Below, piece by piece: positions 1 to 10,834 of a DNA stretch of 64,000 nt. This stretch comes from Nematostella vectensis (taxonomy: Eukaryota > Cnidaria > Anthozoa > Actiniaria > Edwardsiidae). Both the position numbers and the translations under genes were made by a program. Within the stretch, counting starts at the first letter, position 1; each line of letters begins with the position of its first letter. The stretch is from the NCBI RefSeq assembly GCF_932526225.1, contig NC_064038.1, positions 8,803,070 to 8,867,069 on the forward strand. Reading direction: 5' to 3'. Below the pieces are notes generated by a model, which had not been told where the DNA came from, ran no database searches, and was given only the letters and a program-made list of their open reading frames with translations.

Positions 1-189
1 TTTTTTAGACGCGGCAAGAAAAGACGTCGCGAGAACTCCTACAGGATTCTTGTGAATGACGTTTTGAGATGGATCGGCGAGACTACAGTTCATCCCGTCT
101 TTGCAAAACTACAAATTGTTCTTTCAAGAGAAAACTTGATTCACATCTGGTTATGGATTCTACAACTTACAGAAACCCTTGATGGCTAG
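1..189 (+). other. Open stretch at left edge, unidentified
   Basis: Frame 1 is open from the window edge to a TAG at 187-189 (62 codons). The start is basic (GKKRRRENSY) and loosely recalls the beginning of a histone H2B fold, but the rest does not follow the family. It could be the end of an exon from a gene to the left, a pseudogene, or chance. No function is assigned. Confidence 0.15.
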
Positions 190-339
190 CTGCACGCAGT
201 TCGCTTTTAAAACAATTCTTCCTCTTTCAGGTTCGCCCGAAGAAATTTCTATATTAAAAAAAAACAAAAATCACTTTTTGGTTATTATTTAAGGCGCTAA
301 CCTGTATGTATTGTAATTTTTGGATAAAATAAAACTTGC

Positions 340-1545
340 GCACCGTGAATAATAAAGCCTTTGCGCATCTCGAGTAATAGGCCCTTTGCGCACCGTGAAT
401 AATTGAGCCTTTGCGAACTGTAAGTAATAGATAGAGCCTTTGCGCACCATGAGTAATGGAGCCTTTCCTCAGCCTGAGTAAAAGAGCCTTTGCGCACCGT
501 AAGAGCCTTTGCGCACCGTGAGTAATAAAGCTTTTGTTCACCGTAAGTAATAGATAGAGCCTTTGCGCTACGTAAGTAATAGAACGTTGTGCAACGTAAG
601 TAATAGAGGCTTTGCACACCGTAAATAATAGATAGAGCCTTTGCCCACCGTGAGTAATAGAGCCTTTGCGCACCGTAAGTAATAGGTAAAGCCTTTGCGC
701 ACCGTAAGTAATAGGTAAAGCCTTTGCGCACCGTGAGTAATAGAGCTTTTGCGCACCGTGAGTAATAGAGCCTTTGTGCACCATGAGTAAAATAGCCTTT
801 GCACACCGCGAGTAATAGAGTCTTTACGCACCGTGAGTAATAAAACCCTTGTTGCACTGTGAGAAATAGAGCCTTTGCGCACCGTGAGAAAAAGAGACTT
901 TGCGTACCGTGAGTAATAGAGCCTTAGTGCACCGTGAGAAATAGAGCCTTTGCGCACCGTGAGTAATAGAGCCTTTGCGCACCCTGAATTAAAGAGTCTT
1001 TACGCACCGCGGGTAAATAATCTTTACGCACCGCGGGTAAATAAGCCTTTGCGCACCGTGAGTAATAGAGCATTTGCCCACCGTGAATTCAAGAGTCTTT
1101 ACGCACCGCGGGTGAATAAGCCTTTGCGCACCGTGAGTAATAGAGCCTTTGTGCACAATAAGTAAAATAGCCTTTGCGCACCGTGAGTAATAGAGCATTT
1201 GCACACTCCGAGTAATAGAGCCTTTGCGGATCGAGAGTAATAGAGTCTTTACGCACCGCGGGTAAATAATCCTTTGCGCACCATGAGTAAAATCGCCTTT
1301 GCGCACTGTGAATAATAGAGCCTTTGCGCACCGTGAGTAATAGAGCCTTTGCGCACCGTGAGTAATAGAGCCTTTGCGCACCGTGAGATGTAGAGCCTTT
1401 GCGCTCCCAGAGTAATAGAGCATTTGCGCACTGTGAGTAATAGAGTCTTTACGCACCGCGGATAAATAAGCCTTTGAGCACCGTGAGTAATGGAGCCTTT
1501 GTGCACCATGAGTAAAATAGCCTTTGCGCACTCCGAAGAGCCGGC
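340..1545. repeat. 25-bp minisatellite array
   Basis: About 45 imperfect copies of a 25-bp unit centred on gcctttgcgcaccgtgagta, with some 29-bp variants. The unit has no stop in several minus-strand frames, so it produces long repetitive open frames that mean nothing. It lies upstream of the SERF gene, with no visible link to it. Confidence 0.92.
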
Positions 1546-1699
1546 TAGAGCTATTGTCCTTCGTTGGTAATTTTGCCTTTGCTCATTTTTATAACTGTCT
1601 TATATCCTCCCCCACAGGCATCAGTCAGGCAGACAAAAAAAGAAATTGCTTTTCCATCCTTTTTTTATTCGAAGTATCTTTTTGCCCTCAATTGACTAA

Positions 1700-2225
1700 A
1701 TGGACTAAATGCCCTCAATTTATTCAAATTACCCAGTAAAATGTCGACCTAGTGAGCTTAAAGTATTCTATAATTGCCGAGAAAGGGCAAACAAATTTGA
1801 ATTGAGCTTTGTTGTCTGTTTTAAATGTTTTCTGTTGTCTATGTACACTACAAAAAACGTTATTTTAGTGGCACTATCACGGTATTATCAACCTTGTGAG
1901 TTCAGAACATTCTATATTTGTTTAGAAAGGGCAAGCGCGTCTTATTTCATCTTTGTTTTCAGAATTTTTTCTTGCTTGTATACACCATAAACACTTTTTC
2001 TGACTGTGTTATTGTAGCCGATAAAATTGAAGTGTCACCAAAATAACGATTTTAAATTGTATACAAGCAAGGAAATACAGTCAATTCTTTGAACAAAGCT
2101 TAATTCAAAATCGTTTGCCCTTTCTCGACAAATATAGAATCCATTAAACTTACTAGGTCGACAATTTACTTGGTTAGTTGAATAAATTGAATTAAAATTG
2201 TCGGGCATTTAATCTATTGATGACC
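1700..2225. mobile_element. Inverted-repeat (foldback) element
   Basis: The left arm begins near 1700 (ggactaaatgccc, then caatttattcaaattaccca) and returns in reverse complement ending near 2225 (gggcatttaatc). Inside the arms, the words for attctata and agaaagggcaa occur more than once. A related single arm lies at 33036-33105. No coding capacity is seen, so this is a non-autonomous DNA-transposon-like element. No target duplication was identified. Confidence 0.6.
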
Positions 2226-2732
2226 TTTCCCGACTATCGGGCATATAGCAATAGCGTTTTATTTAGTTTTTTTTTTGTGTGTTGGGCGTAAAACCTGGGT
2301 TATCATAGTCAATCAATGGCTGTCCTTTTCGGCTAAATAGTCTAAAAACAGCCTTGGGAAAGCGCATGGGAGACCTGTGATAATCGTAATAAACAGAGAA
2401 AAACATTGAAATGGACTCCCAAATAATGGTATGTAATGTTCTTATAATTTGTAAGAGCGCGAAAAAAAAAAGTTTTCAAAACAAATTGTGATATGGGAAA
2501 CTAAACTCTGCATAATATTGGGATGAAAGCAATCAAGAATGAACAATTAATCATTTCTAAAAAAATCTTGTGTTATCTTCTCGCTTGGCCTGACGGGTAG
2601 TGACCTGCAAGGCCTGGTCGCATATGCCTTCATCATCACAAGGAACTATTGATCTAGTCTGGCTCACGACACCAAATTAGCGAGGCTTTTTGCCTGAAAA
2701 GCTCTTCTCTTTCTCATTCAAACAGCACCAAA
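2226..2732. other. Non-coding region upstream of SERF
   Basis: The stretch at about 2390-2520 shares words with the intron at 40620-40740 (a patch like caattatggtatgtaat, then gttttcaaaacaa), so it is probably a dispersed repeat. The promoter and 5' UTR of the SERF gene must lie in the last few hundred bases. I see no clear TATA box. Confidence 0.4.
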
Positions 2733-4080
2733 ATGACACGTGAGTATCGTTGGTTTATTATAGATGTATATTTTACCACACTTTTCTACAATATTTGTGG
2801 AATTCGTTAAAATACCTTACAGTCTTGAAGAAGTACGCGCCATAACTCTTGTTAGATGGGATAAAGTCATGCTGATTAGCACGCTATTTACTATCGTTGG
2901 GAAGTAGATGGCGTTACTGTATTTGAAGCCTTTTTTTATATATTTTAACTGCTTAAAATCTCCTATTTTACTATTTAACTGTTTTCAATCGCTATACCGG
3001 TAACCCTTTGCTTTGCGTTGACTTGTTATTTTTTTTCCACCCAGGTTACTACTGTAGCTGGGTCAATATCTTAGCAGCTGTAATGTTGTCTCAAAGCTAT
3101 CTCTGATAAAGGTTTTGAACATATTCTGTAAATCTTATATTCCTTGTGGAGGAAGACGAAACGATTTATGAGACTTTATTTGGTCTTGAATAGATTTAAT
3201 TATTTATTTAGACACAGGTATTTGATTTGGTACGCTATATACCCTTTGAAAGCTTATAATAATTATTATTCATGAATTAAGTGACAAAATAGAAGACATG
3301 TAATCCTGGATAGATTCAAATTATTTTTTTTATTTTGTTTGCCATGCATCCCCCCCCAGATTGTACTTGTATCATATCCAAGCTCCCCCAATATGTAGTA
3401 GTTTCTTAAACCAATGCTCACTCTCTCTACATATAGCTAAATCTATTCCTGTTTTTTTTTTCTAGGTGGTAACCAGAGAGAACTAGCAAGAGCTAAGAAT
3501 CAGAAAAAGCAAACTGGAAAAAAAGCCAGTGAACATGACGCTAACAAAGGACAAAATTTAACCGACAGAAAACAAAGGTGATATTTGTTTTTATCTTTAA
3601 TAGTTGGTTAGTGTAAAGCTAAAGGGAAATTTGAAAATATGCAGTGAATATATGGAAAGTCTCACTTTTTTGCTTTAAAGTTAAAAGGTCCAACTCACCC
3701 GGCCCACAGTGCATTGCGACGGCAGCCATTTTTGATGCCATCAAAATTCAAACACTTTGAAAATGAGAAATTGTATAATATTCTTTCAATTTACATGCTT
3801 TATTCATTAAAGATAGAAAAAAAATGTGTAAAAGTTTCTATCCATTGGACTATGATGAAATCAAAATCAAAGCAATGCATTGTGAGCAGTTAGACCCTTT
3901 AACGCTGCAAAATTCCTTCTAAACAATGCAGAATCTCAGGTATAGTTATTAGCCACATTTAGATGTGGTGGGTATTGATTATTATGTTTTTTTTATTAAT
4001 AAAGGGATGCTGATCGAATGAGAGAAAAACAAGAAAAAGCAGCAGCAAAGAAAGCAGCAGAAGCGTCAGCCAAAAAATAA
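2733..4080 (+). CDS. SERF2: SERF / 4F5-family small EDRK-rich protein
   Basis: Three exons join in frame: 2733-2739 (phase 1), 3466-3577 (phase 2) and 4005-4080, ending in TAA. Donors are gtgagt and gtgata; acceptors are tttctag and aataaag. The product is 64 residues, highly charged, and begins MTRGNQRELARAKNQKKQ, the hallmark N terminus of the SERF/4F5 family, which is about 60 residues long elsewhere. The C-terminal half is a Lys/Ala/Glu-rich helix-like segment ending KK. SERF proteins are small, conserved and largely disordered; they bind acidic partners and nucleic acids and are known to modify amyloid aggregation. An AATAAA lies 14 bases past the stop (4094-4099) and another at 4462-4467; the second is the more plausible 3' end. 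SERF1 and SERF2 cannot be told apart here; the symbol is the nearest match. Confidence 0.92.
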
Positions 4081-5507
4081 CACCAGCTGATAGAATAAAT
4101 TAGACATTCTACTTCTAAAACTGCTCATAAAAAACTTGAATATCCTAAGATGCCTACAATACAAAACAGAGGACTCCGAAGGGATGCTGAGAGTGACATT
4201 CAAGTCAACCTTTTGAGCTCATGCATAGTTCAACAAGTAGAGGTCATTTTGTGACCCTTGAGATGCAACATATGTTTTTTTTAGAAATAGCCAGAATGTG
4301 ATGACTTTTTGATAGCTTTATCCTCATGCATTTTTTTTCGACTTTTTTTTTTGTTGATGAATATTGCTGTTTGTAAAAAGAACATTGAATAGTCCCAAAG
4401 TCACCAATTTAATGACTTTTGCTATGGGCTTGTGTTCCTAGCATTTTCACTATTTACTTTGAATAAATTTTATAAATTGTTTGTTTGCCGAAAATTGATT
4501 CACCAATGCTGTTTCTTCCACCCTGCTAGCCCTTTTCCCTCTGTGTTTCTTTATTTTTATTTCCCAGTGGCTACTCAACCATAAACATGATAGGTCATAG
4601 AGGTACTGTAGAGTTAACCAGAGATAAAATAGCATTGCTTATATGTGTGAAAAAGGCGATTTTAGAGCTGAGCTGGCGTCTAAAGTCAGTGATCTGACAA
4701 TACTGTACCTATAGCCATAACAGCCCCAATCTCACTATTTTTGGCCGAGCACTAAGTCCAATAGCACAGGTTTTCCTGTAGCTTCACTGGGGCGCTTTTC
4801 TAGAGCAGGTTTCGCAGGCTAAGGTAGAGTCATAGAAATACTTTCCACCTATTCTCTGCTACCATATTTGAGGTTACAAGGGGGTACTAAAATCCCCCCT
4901 CCCACAAAAAAAAATGTATGAATGATAAAAACATTCAATCTACCTAACCCTCACCTCCAACCCCCCCCCCCCAAAAAAAAAAAAAATCTGACTTTTTTGA
5001 TACTTTAGTATAATTATGAAACATTTACAAGAAAATTTTCAAAGACATAGCCAGGACTTTTAACGGGAGGGGGCCTAAAAGGAAAATGTCTCATACATTT
5101 ACTGTATTCTTGGCTGCTAGAAAGGAGGGTCCGCTACGCCCCTAATTTTTATTCTAAGCAAAGATTCCGACCCCCAAAAAGTGTCAAAACAGTGTCAGGC
5201 AAATTTACATGAAATTCTAGATAACAAAGCCACCTGAAATAAGCCAGTTTTCTGTGAGTTTTTTTGTTGTTGTTGTTGTACCCACTACCCCCAGGGTGGG
5301 GACAAGTCTAGGAGTCAAAAACTGTCGATTCCACCACCCCCTCGGGACATATTCTCGCTCTACGCCTGGAAAAGAGGCTCTTGTCCCAGTCCTTATTTCT
5401 GTATCGCGGGCTCAGTCCGTATGTCGGCCATCTTGTCTGGACTCGACTTTCCCTAGAGGCTGTGTGTTTTTCGTCTATAATGCAAGGATACTGAGATATA
5501 TTCGAAG
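4081..5507. other. 3' region of SERF and intergenic DNA
   Basis: Holds the probable SERF 3' UTR (to about 4480), then unique AT-rich DNA. The part at about 5040-5145 (catagccaggacttttaacg ... ggctgctagaaagg ... cgctacgcccc) is a dispersed repeat fragment also present at 17592-17745. No further gene is supported. Confidence 0.5.
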
Positions 5508-8500
5508 ATGCCATCTATTCCGTGGAAGCCTTTCGGTGCTGCTGTTGCCCGTCCAAGAAGATTCCCGAAAATTCGCCGAGGAAGCAAAAGACAGCCTCTT
5601 CCAACTGTGGACGAGTGGAAAGTTGTGCGTGGTGACACGGTAGGTAGTAACTGTCACAGAGAAGATAATACTCCATTGCCTATAAGAGATAAATATAGGA
5701 TTAGGATAGGAGAACACCTCTAAAAGATATGACGCATTTTAAAATATTTTGATTAACTTGAAACGATTTGTTGTGTTGTGTGTTTTTAAAAGTGGCACTA
5801 TGAAACTTGTACCGTATACTTATTACCCTCCACCCAACCCCGTCCCTTAGTGTACGAAAATTATTCCACATTATTTTTTTCATGTAAAAGTGTGAATAAG
5901 CCAGCTATCTTGAAAATCCCATTTCATGTGGGAACAACCTATTTCGACCTTTATGGTCAAGGGTCCATGTGTTATTAGGGGCCGTCCACACTAACAAGGA
6001 TTCGTTTGAATCTGTATACTTTGATAAGTTTAGGCCTTCCATCCTCACTAATATGCGCGCTGGATCCAGCGAATCCAGATACTTTTGAAAACGCTGTCGA
6101 AAGTGAATCAAAATGATACTTTGGTCGGAGTGAGGACGGTCAAATCCGTATCAAAATGAAAAAACAATCGCAGGCACGCGCTGCTTTGAGCATGCGCATA
6201 TCATAAAAAAAATTTTGTGCATCTGTCCTTTAATAGATGTACAGAAGATGTCACAGCATGTCATGAACAATTGTCACACAACTCAGCTGCTTCCCTTTTT
6301 TATTAGATCTACAGTATTTGCTAAGTACTGTATTTTGATAGCATTTTGTGTATACTGTATAAAAAGATAGCATTTTGTGTATATAAAAAATGCTAATTTC
6401 AGTCCAGTAACACTATTTTGAGTATTACTTACTTGAAATAACAGAAGTTACAGTGATAATATTCACAGATATTATTATGATATACATCACTTAAGCATTG
6501 TAAGCATATATTATATGTACATTTTTTCTTTTTTTAGGTCGTAATCTTGGCTGGTAAAGACAAGGGAAAAACAGGGTTGGTGACAGATGTAATACGGAGC
6601 AAGAATCATTTGTATGTCAAGGGTATGAACACAGTAAGTATATAACATGACTAGATTGTGTCATTTTGAAAAGAAATCACCCACTTACCTTCCTAGGATA
6701 ACCATAAGGTATCACAGACAGCCCAAGCTCTGGGTTTTTCGTTTTCAGTCACACATGCACCTTGTGTTGTCTTGACTGTTTTTTTTGTGGTGGAAGCCAT
6801 TTCACAGTTACAGCGGCTGTTAGACAGCCAATCATTGAGAGTGTGCCGACATGTAGCAGGCATCAAAAGAGTAGACAAAGGTTCATACATACACACTCAG
6901 TGAATCAACAAAACCCAAAGCTAAGAAAAAATTTGGACGTTATTCAGTGGCTGGCTTTATGTTCATAGGTATTGTCTTGGTGTTTGTAGCTATGTATGCG
7001 AAGGTGAATTGCGTGGAACTAGTTTTCTACGATAACAACAACAACATCAAGATATACAGGGCTTCTGGAATTACGCAGAAAAAACTCTAAATAACGCAGG
7101 ATTCTTTGCTAGATTACGCGCTAAATACCCGGAAAATCAATCATTACGCGCTAAATAATGCAGGATTTTGCAATACATTTTTCTTTAAAAATTAAAATTT
7201 TGCAGGATTCTTTACTGAATTACGCGCTAAATTACATGAAATATCAACTGTTACACCCAAACTACATTTTGTACCAAAGGAAAGCACGAAATAACTTGAA
7301 AAGGTTTATTTTTGCACGAAAATATCTTAGGCGAGTTTTCATTGGCTCCTAGCCACCAGCCAATTAAAAAAGGTATTTTATTATTAGTCCTAGGCCTTCG
7401 TGGTTTGGCAAAGAACGCCTAGTCATTTAATTAGTTTTCGAAATTCAGTTCGAAATATAGCACTCTTACGAAGAATATCTGTTTTTTTTTTACAAGAAAT
7501 AGAGGTAAAAACCCTAAAAGAACACATCAGCTGTGCACTTAAATGTTTTGTCTTTCAAAATTTAGCCAAATTACGCGGGATTACGCGGAAATTTGTGGAT
7601 TACGTGGAAAAAGCCAAATTACGCGCTTCCGCACAAGCGCGTGATCCCAGAAGCCCTGGATATACTACCATTGGGCTGCCTGTGAATACATATAAAGGAT
7701 AGACAAAAACTGCAAATGTATACACACTATAACATTGTCTTTTCTTATCTCAGCATCAGCGCTACTTCAAGCCCTATGATGACTTCCAGGGGGGTTTCTT
7801 TCCTAGTGAAGCCCCTCTTCATTACAAAGATGTCGCCCTAATTGACCCATCAGACAAGTAAGACTGCCAGTCTTTATATCAGTTTTTATGCTTGTTACTA
7901 CATATCTTATTCTGTACTTCTGCATTTAGTTTAGTATTATGTTTAATGATGATCCTTTGTTTTACTTAGAAAACCAACAGATGTTGCTTACAGATACACA
8001 GAGAAGGGGGAGAGGGTCAGGGTCTCAGAGCGCACGGGGCGCATCATCCCTAAACCCACATGGGAGAGAAGGGACTGGAAAACAAGATCAGCTGTAAAAG
8101 GTGATGAATTGTCATAAAACAAGAGCAGTCGGGCTTCACTTGAACCATACCTATAGGGGAGGGGTGTGCCGGGAATGTGCTTTACTCCCCCCCCCCCACC
8201 CCCTTAAGGGCAAAACAGTACATTTCCATATTTCCAGATAAAAACGGAAATACCCACCAAACAACAGACATCGGGAGAAAGTTCCATAGTGAGAAAGTCT
8301 CCAAAACCCATTCTGTGTCATTGTTGCATTTTGATTTCATTGAAAACGCTACCGGGGGTGTATGCCCAAAACCCACCCAAATGTTGAAAACTTTACTTTA
8401 AAAATCTTTCAATTGCATGATATAAGAACATTGAAAGGCGGGAAAATGAAAATGAAAATATAAATACAAATTAAATTTTCAGCCTAACTGAAATATCAAA

Positions 8501-9332
8501 CTCAAACTTACTGGTTGTGTGTGTGACTACTCACACACTTGTTAGAGGGGCGAAGCCTTTCGCTTTTTGACATAAAAATAACAATAATTTATGTACTGTG
8601 ATGATTCGAATAAGGGCCCTACTTTAAATAAGCGCCCCCATCCGATTAACTCAAACTCAAATTTTGAAATAAGCGCCCCCTCTCCCCTTCCCCCCTAAAA
8701 TAAGATCTCACCATTTGAATGGTGTAAATCTATCTATAAACAATAAAAACCTCTCGATGAATTTTTGCTGTCATTTTAATTTATCACAAATATAGTTAGT
8801 TGTTCTTAATTGATTCAGAAGCTGGTATTTTCACCAATAACCGCCCCCTCTCCAATAAGCGCCCCCATAAAGACCCTAAAAATTAAATAAGTGCCTGAGG
8901 CGCTTGTTCGAATCAGTACGGTATGTTCGTTATAGTATCTGATTTTGGTATAAAATGAACTACTTGCAAAAGTATAATTTGTACATATAAAAAGAAGCAT
9001 TTTGGCCAATTATCTCTGCTAAGCATGTATGCGCTCCACCTCTTTTCGTAGATGGCGACCATGATACCCTTGCAAGTGCGGCATCCAGGAATTCATACAT
9101 TCCCTCCCTGCTGCACTTTCACGAGGAGATAATGAAGGCTATGAACATCCCTCCTACCATACCAAAAGCACAGGAAGACCGCCGGGACCTCATGCTGAAC
9201 GCTATCGCGGAGAGGCGTGGCTATGATTTGTTGAAAGCAGACCCTGACAGGAGTTCACTTGGACTGTACGATAGAACTGTCTTGTTCGTTCTGGGAGTAA
9301 AGGATAAAGTTACTAAGCCGTTTAAGAGGTAG
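5508..9332 (+). CDS. MRPL24: Mitochondrial ribosomal protein uL24m
   Basis: Five exons join in frame: 5508-5639, 6538-6633, 7754-7857, 7970-8100 and 9052-9332 (TAG stop), giving 247 residues. The first ATG is followed by an Arg/Lys-rich, acid-free stretch ([18 protein letters not shown]), which fits a mitochondrial import signal. Exons 1-3 carry the KOW/uL24 core: [20 protein letters not shown], then a V-x(5)-N-x-L-x-V-x-G-x-N-T segment and HQRYFKP. The C-terminal extension (exons 4-5) resembles metazoan MRPL24, with an [12 protein letters not shown]-like segment and the pair TWERRDW. The protein is slightly longer than the vertebrate form (about 216). uL24m is an early-assembling protein of the mitochondrial large subunit near the exit tunnel. 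Introns 2 and 4 contain small DNA elements (7057-7658, 8594-8923). Confidence 0.94.
7057..7658. mobile_element. Short DNA transposon relic in MRPL24 intron 2
   Basis: Ends are inverted: CAGGGCTTCTGG at 7057 and CCAGAAGCCCTG at 7647-7658. Both are bordered by gatata (7051-7056 and 7659-7664), which may be a target duplication. The interior repeats the word ttacgcg many times. Its short open frames show no transposase motif. Confidence 0.55.
8594..8923. mobile_element. MITE in MRPL24 intron 4
   Basis: Imperfect terminal inverted repeats of about 26 bp share TGATTCGAA-x-AAG (left from 8594, right ending 8923). The interior repeats aataagcgccccc. Non-coding. Confidence 0.55.
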
Positions 9333-9398
9333 TGAGGCGAAGAAGTAAAATAGTTTTAATTACGAGTTGTATTGTAATTCAGTGAAAACGTTAGTCTA

Positions 9399-9404
9399 AA
9401 TAAA
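9399..9404 (+). terminator. MRPL24 polyadenylation signal
   Basis: AATAAA lies 66 bases after the MRPL24 stop, a normal distance for a short 3' UTR. Confidence 0.6.
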
Positions 9405-10582
9405 AAATACTTTTCTCGAGTTTCACGAGCCTAGGCTAAGATAAAAATTTGAATTCTTGTGTGTGTTATCTTTTGTTTGTTATCCTTTCACATTCATGTA
9501 TGTTTGTTCTAAGGACTTTTTTCCCCGTTCTTATCACTCAAGTGGCGATGGGACATTCCAAACCATAACACCCGGCAATGCCACAACCAGGTCTCTCATA
9601 TTTCCTCCTATAGTTATGAGCAGCGAATAGAAACCTATAAAGATGAGCTAAACATTAGTGAACTAAGAATCTGGGAGCCAAGGTATTGCTTCACCAGTAG
9701 CCGATCTAGGGAGAGGGTTTAGGGGGTTTACCTCCCCCCCCCTTGTGCTGCCAGAAAGCCATATGTACCAAAAAAAAAATTCCCCTCCCCCTTTGTCACT
9801 GAGCCAACCAAAAGGTAGATCCGCCCCTGTTCACTGTCTTCTGCACATACTCTCCTATTTTGTGCACTATCCCCTCCCCCTGTAGCACTAACCCCCCTTT
9901 TCATGAGATTCCCAAAACTCGCCGTGACATTGCCCTCTTCCTTCCAAGCGCGTCTCATGCATTTATGACAGTGTGTCACACAGCGGACTATTTTATCTTT
10001 CCTTAAAAAATCGACCTGTCATAACCCTTTTGAAATGATTATATTCCCAGTAAAAGAAGTAGGAGAGCTCAGAGTGGCTGCAAGAACTGGTACAGCCCAT
10101 TTGGTAAGGCGTGTGATGAATATTTCCACTGTAATGCGGTCACTAGTCTAGCAAAAATAGTATTGCAGCTTTGCTCAAGTATTTTTAGGGTGAAGGAAAA
10201 TGCTTTCTGTGCAGATTCGGAACGCCTCCATTTTACCTTGCTTCCAAGACCTCTGGAATAGCCAACCCAGTAATGAAACAAAATCTACTGGAGTGCTTGT
10301 TATTATTATATTATTGTTATTTAATATTTCTGCCTTGGTCGGTTCTCTTTATATAACTTATATACAGTGAATCATGCACGTATGAATACCAGCTGCTGTA
10401 TATGAGCTTTGTAAATGACACACGAATCAAAGTTCATACCATACATTTTTTATTCTCTTGCGCACAAAGAATCTAAAAAAGAACATTTACAAATTTGTAT
10501 GACGATAAAAGGGCATACAAAAGAAATAACATGTAACTTCCGTTTAGATAGAGCAAGTTCGGCATCTTGATTCATTCTTATA
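9405..10582. other. Intergenic DNA between MRPL24 and the receptor locus
   Basis: Around 9690-9960 there is a C-rich dispersed repeat fragment (accagtagccgatctaggga onward). The rest is AT-rich with no supported gene. A weak AT-rich box (tttatataacttatatac, 10348-10365) lies about 230 bases upstream of V1 and could be its promoter. Confidence 0.4.
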
Positions 10583-10834
10583 ATGAAGACAAGCAAGCTA
10601 ATCCTCGCGATGTTCCTCGTTGTCTTGCTCGCTCCTGAAGGGGACACATGGCGGCGAAGGCGAGCTAAACCACCCTGTACGGGCTGTATCTGGTCCGCGT
10701 GGTCCGGATGGTCGGCTTGTACTCCTCGCGGCACGGCAGGGACCATGGTCCGGACACGTCAGCCAATTTTTGGGACGCAATACTGTGGCCGGTTCTGTTA
10801 CGGAGCAACCACAGAATCTAAGAGCTGCCAAGTG
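10583..10834 (+). CDS. V1: first exon, signal peptide + Arg run + TSP1
   Basis: 84 codons from the ATG to a gtgagt donor, ending in phase 0. A hydrophobic signal peptide (LILAMFLVVLLAP) is followed by WRRRRAKPPC and then a TSP1 domain with the repeat WSAWSGWSAC, a textbook W-x-x-W-x-x-W tryptophan C-mannosylation motif. The domain ends in KSC plus two residues. One cysteine of the usual set is missing: the position that is Cys in CSRSCG of V3 reads CTPRG here. The only phase-0 acceptor I find that begins with the right sequence is the 24193 exon, so V1 probably splices to it over 13 kb. It could instead belong to a small separate gene whose next exon I have not recognised. Confidence 0.68.

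Noticed and set aside
254-1531. Several long minus-strand open frames with repeated MRKGSITHGAQRL-like peptides
   Set aside because: They arise only because a 25-bp minisatellite unit lacks stops; all frames look alike and no start context or splice signals support a gene.
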